From Schaedlerella sp. (GTDB lineage: Bacteria; Bacillota; Clostridia; Lachnospirales; Lachnospiraceae): 5,239 bases of DNA. Positions 5,112 to 5,239 of this stretch are shown piece by piece. The notes beneath the pieces were generated by a model. That model had not been told where the DNA came from, ran no database searches, and saw nothing but the letters and a program-made list of their open reading frames with translations. Positions within the stretch are counted from its first letter, which is position 1. Every line of letters begins with the position of its first letter. The stretch is taken from NCBI GenBank assembly GCA_020024595.1, contig JAHHTO010000169.1, forward strand, positions 1 through 5,239. Reading direction: 5' to 3'. The position numbers and the translations under genes are program-made.

Positions 5112-5239
5112 TTAATGGCTTTTCCTGCAAGATTTCATCTACCCGGCTAACTGCGCTTTTTGCAGCCATGAGCTGCTCACTGGTAAACATGATACGGTTC
5201 ATCATAGTTGCACAGATTGGCGTAAAGAGACAATAGAAC
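5098..5239 (-). pseudogene. ABC transporter membrane-domain fragment, truncated
   Basis: Reading in from the right edge, the - strand encodes 46 residues before TGA (5100-5098), including TPICATMMNRIMFTSEQLMA and then AKSAVSRVDEILQEKPL. This is the pattern at the end of the transmembrane domain of fused permease-ATPase exporters, where a last membrane helix is followed by the A..RVDEIL.EKPL linker to the ATPase. In an intact protein the nucleotide-binding domain (Walker A, about 230 residues more) would follow. Here the frame stops four residues after EKPL, so the ATPase is lost. The gene continues beyond the window upstream. It is called broken because of the missing ATPase, unless a frameshifted or relocated ATPase part exists elsewhere. 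Confidence 0.7.

Noticed and set aside
1..5239. CRISPR array, tRNA, rRNA, insertion sequence or attachment site
   Set aside because: No regularly spaced direct repeats, no cloverleaf-like stretch, no transposase motif and no paired terminal repeats were found by reading both strands.

Overview
The window looks like a chromosomal segment of a low-GC Gram-positive anaerobe, most likely a Clostridia gut commensal of the Lachnospiraceae/Oscillospiraceae type. This is inferred from the AT-rich spacers, strong AGGAGG ribosome binding sites, U-tailed hairpin terminators and the gene families present (DUF1697, XRE plus WYL regulators, BlaI plus M56 peptidase). No database search was possible, so all family names come from motif recognition.

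Layout. (1) 1-480, + strand: the C-terminal ~90% of a DUF1697 protein, closed by a strong bidirectional terminator (530-571). (2) 573-752: a gene-poor spacer with a perfect 18-bp palindrome (670-687) placed inside a 19-bp-spaced promoter, an architecture typical of MerR-family operators, but with no gene behind it. (3) 753-2573, - strand: a regulatory cluster read right to left, made of a small XRE-type HTH protein, a WYL-domain regulator 13 nt downstream, and a small lipoprotein after an 86-nt spacer full of inverted repeats. A promoter (2639-2667) containing its own inverted repeat drives the cluster. (4) 2668-2900: a spacer with an inverted repeat, a bidirectional terminator and a short cysteine-containing - strand ORF of uncertain status. 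(5) 2902-4875, + strand: a two-gene signalling operon, a BlaI/MecI-family repressor followed 10 bp later by an M56 (BlaR1/MecR1-like) membrane metallopeptidase. Three copies of a 14-bp operator lie on the promoter, and a GNRA-tetraloop terminator ends the operon. (6) 4935-5239: degraded sequence with two - strand gene fragments, one the end of an ABC-transporter membrane domain and one an unidentified C-terminal tail, meeting in different frames.

How the parts may work together. In the BlaI/M56 pair, the repressor would bind its three operators and hold down its own operon. The peptidase would sense an extracellular signal through a C-terminal domain unlike the penicillin-binding domain of BlaR1 and then inactivate the repressor. 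No beta-lactamase or other target is visible nearby, so the target is probably elsewhere. The XRE-WYL-lipoprotein cluster looks like a second, separate regulatory unit, with the lipoprotein as either cargo or envelope sensor. The most interesting points are the triple operator, the non-PBP sensor domain with an internal ribosome binding site in front of it, the orphan MerR-like site, and the scars of gene loss in the spacers.
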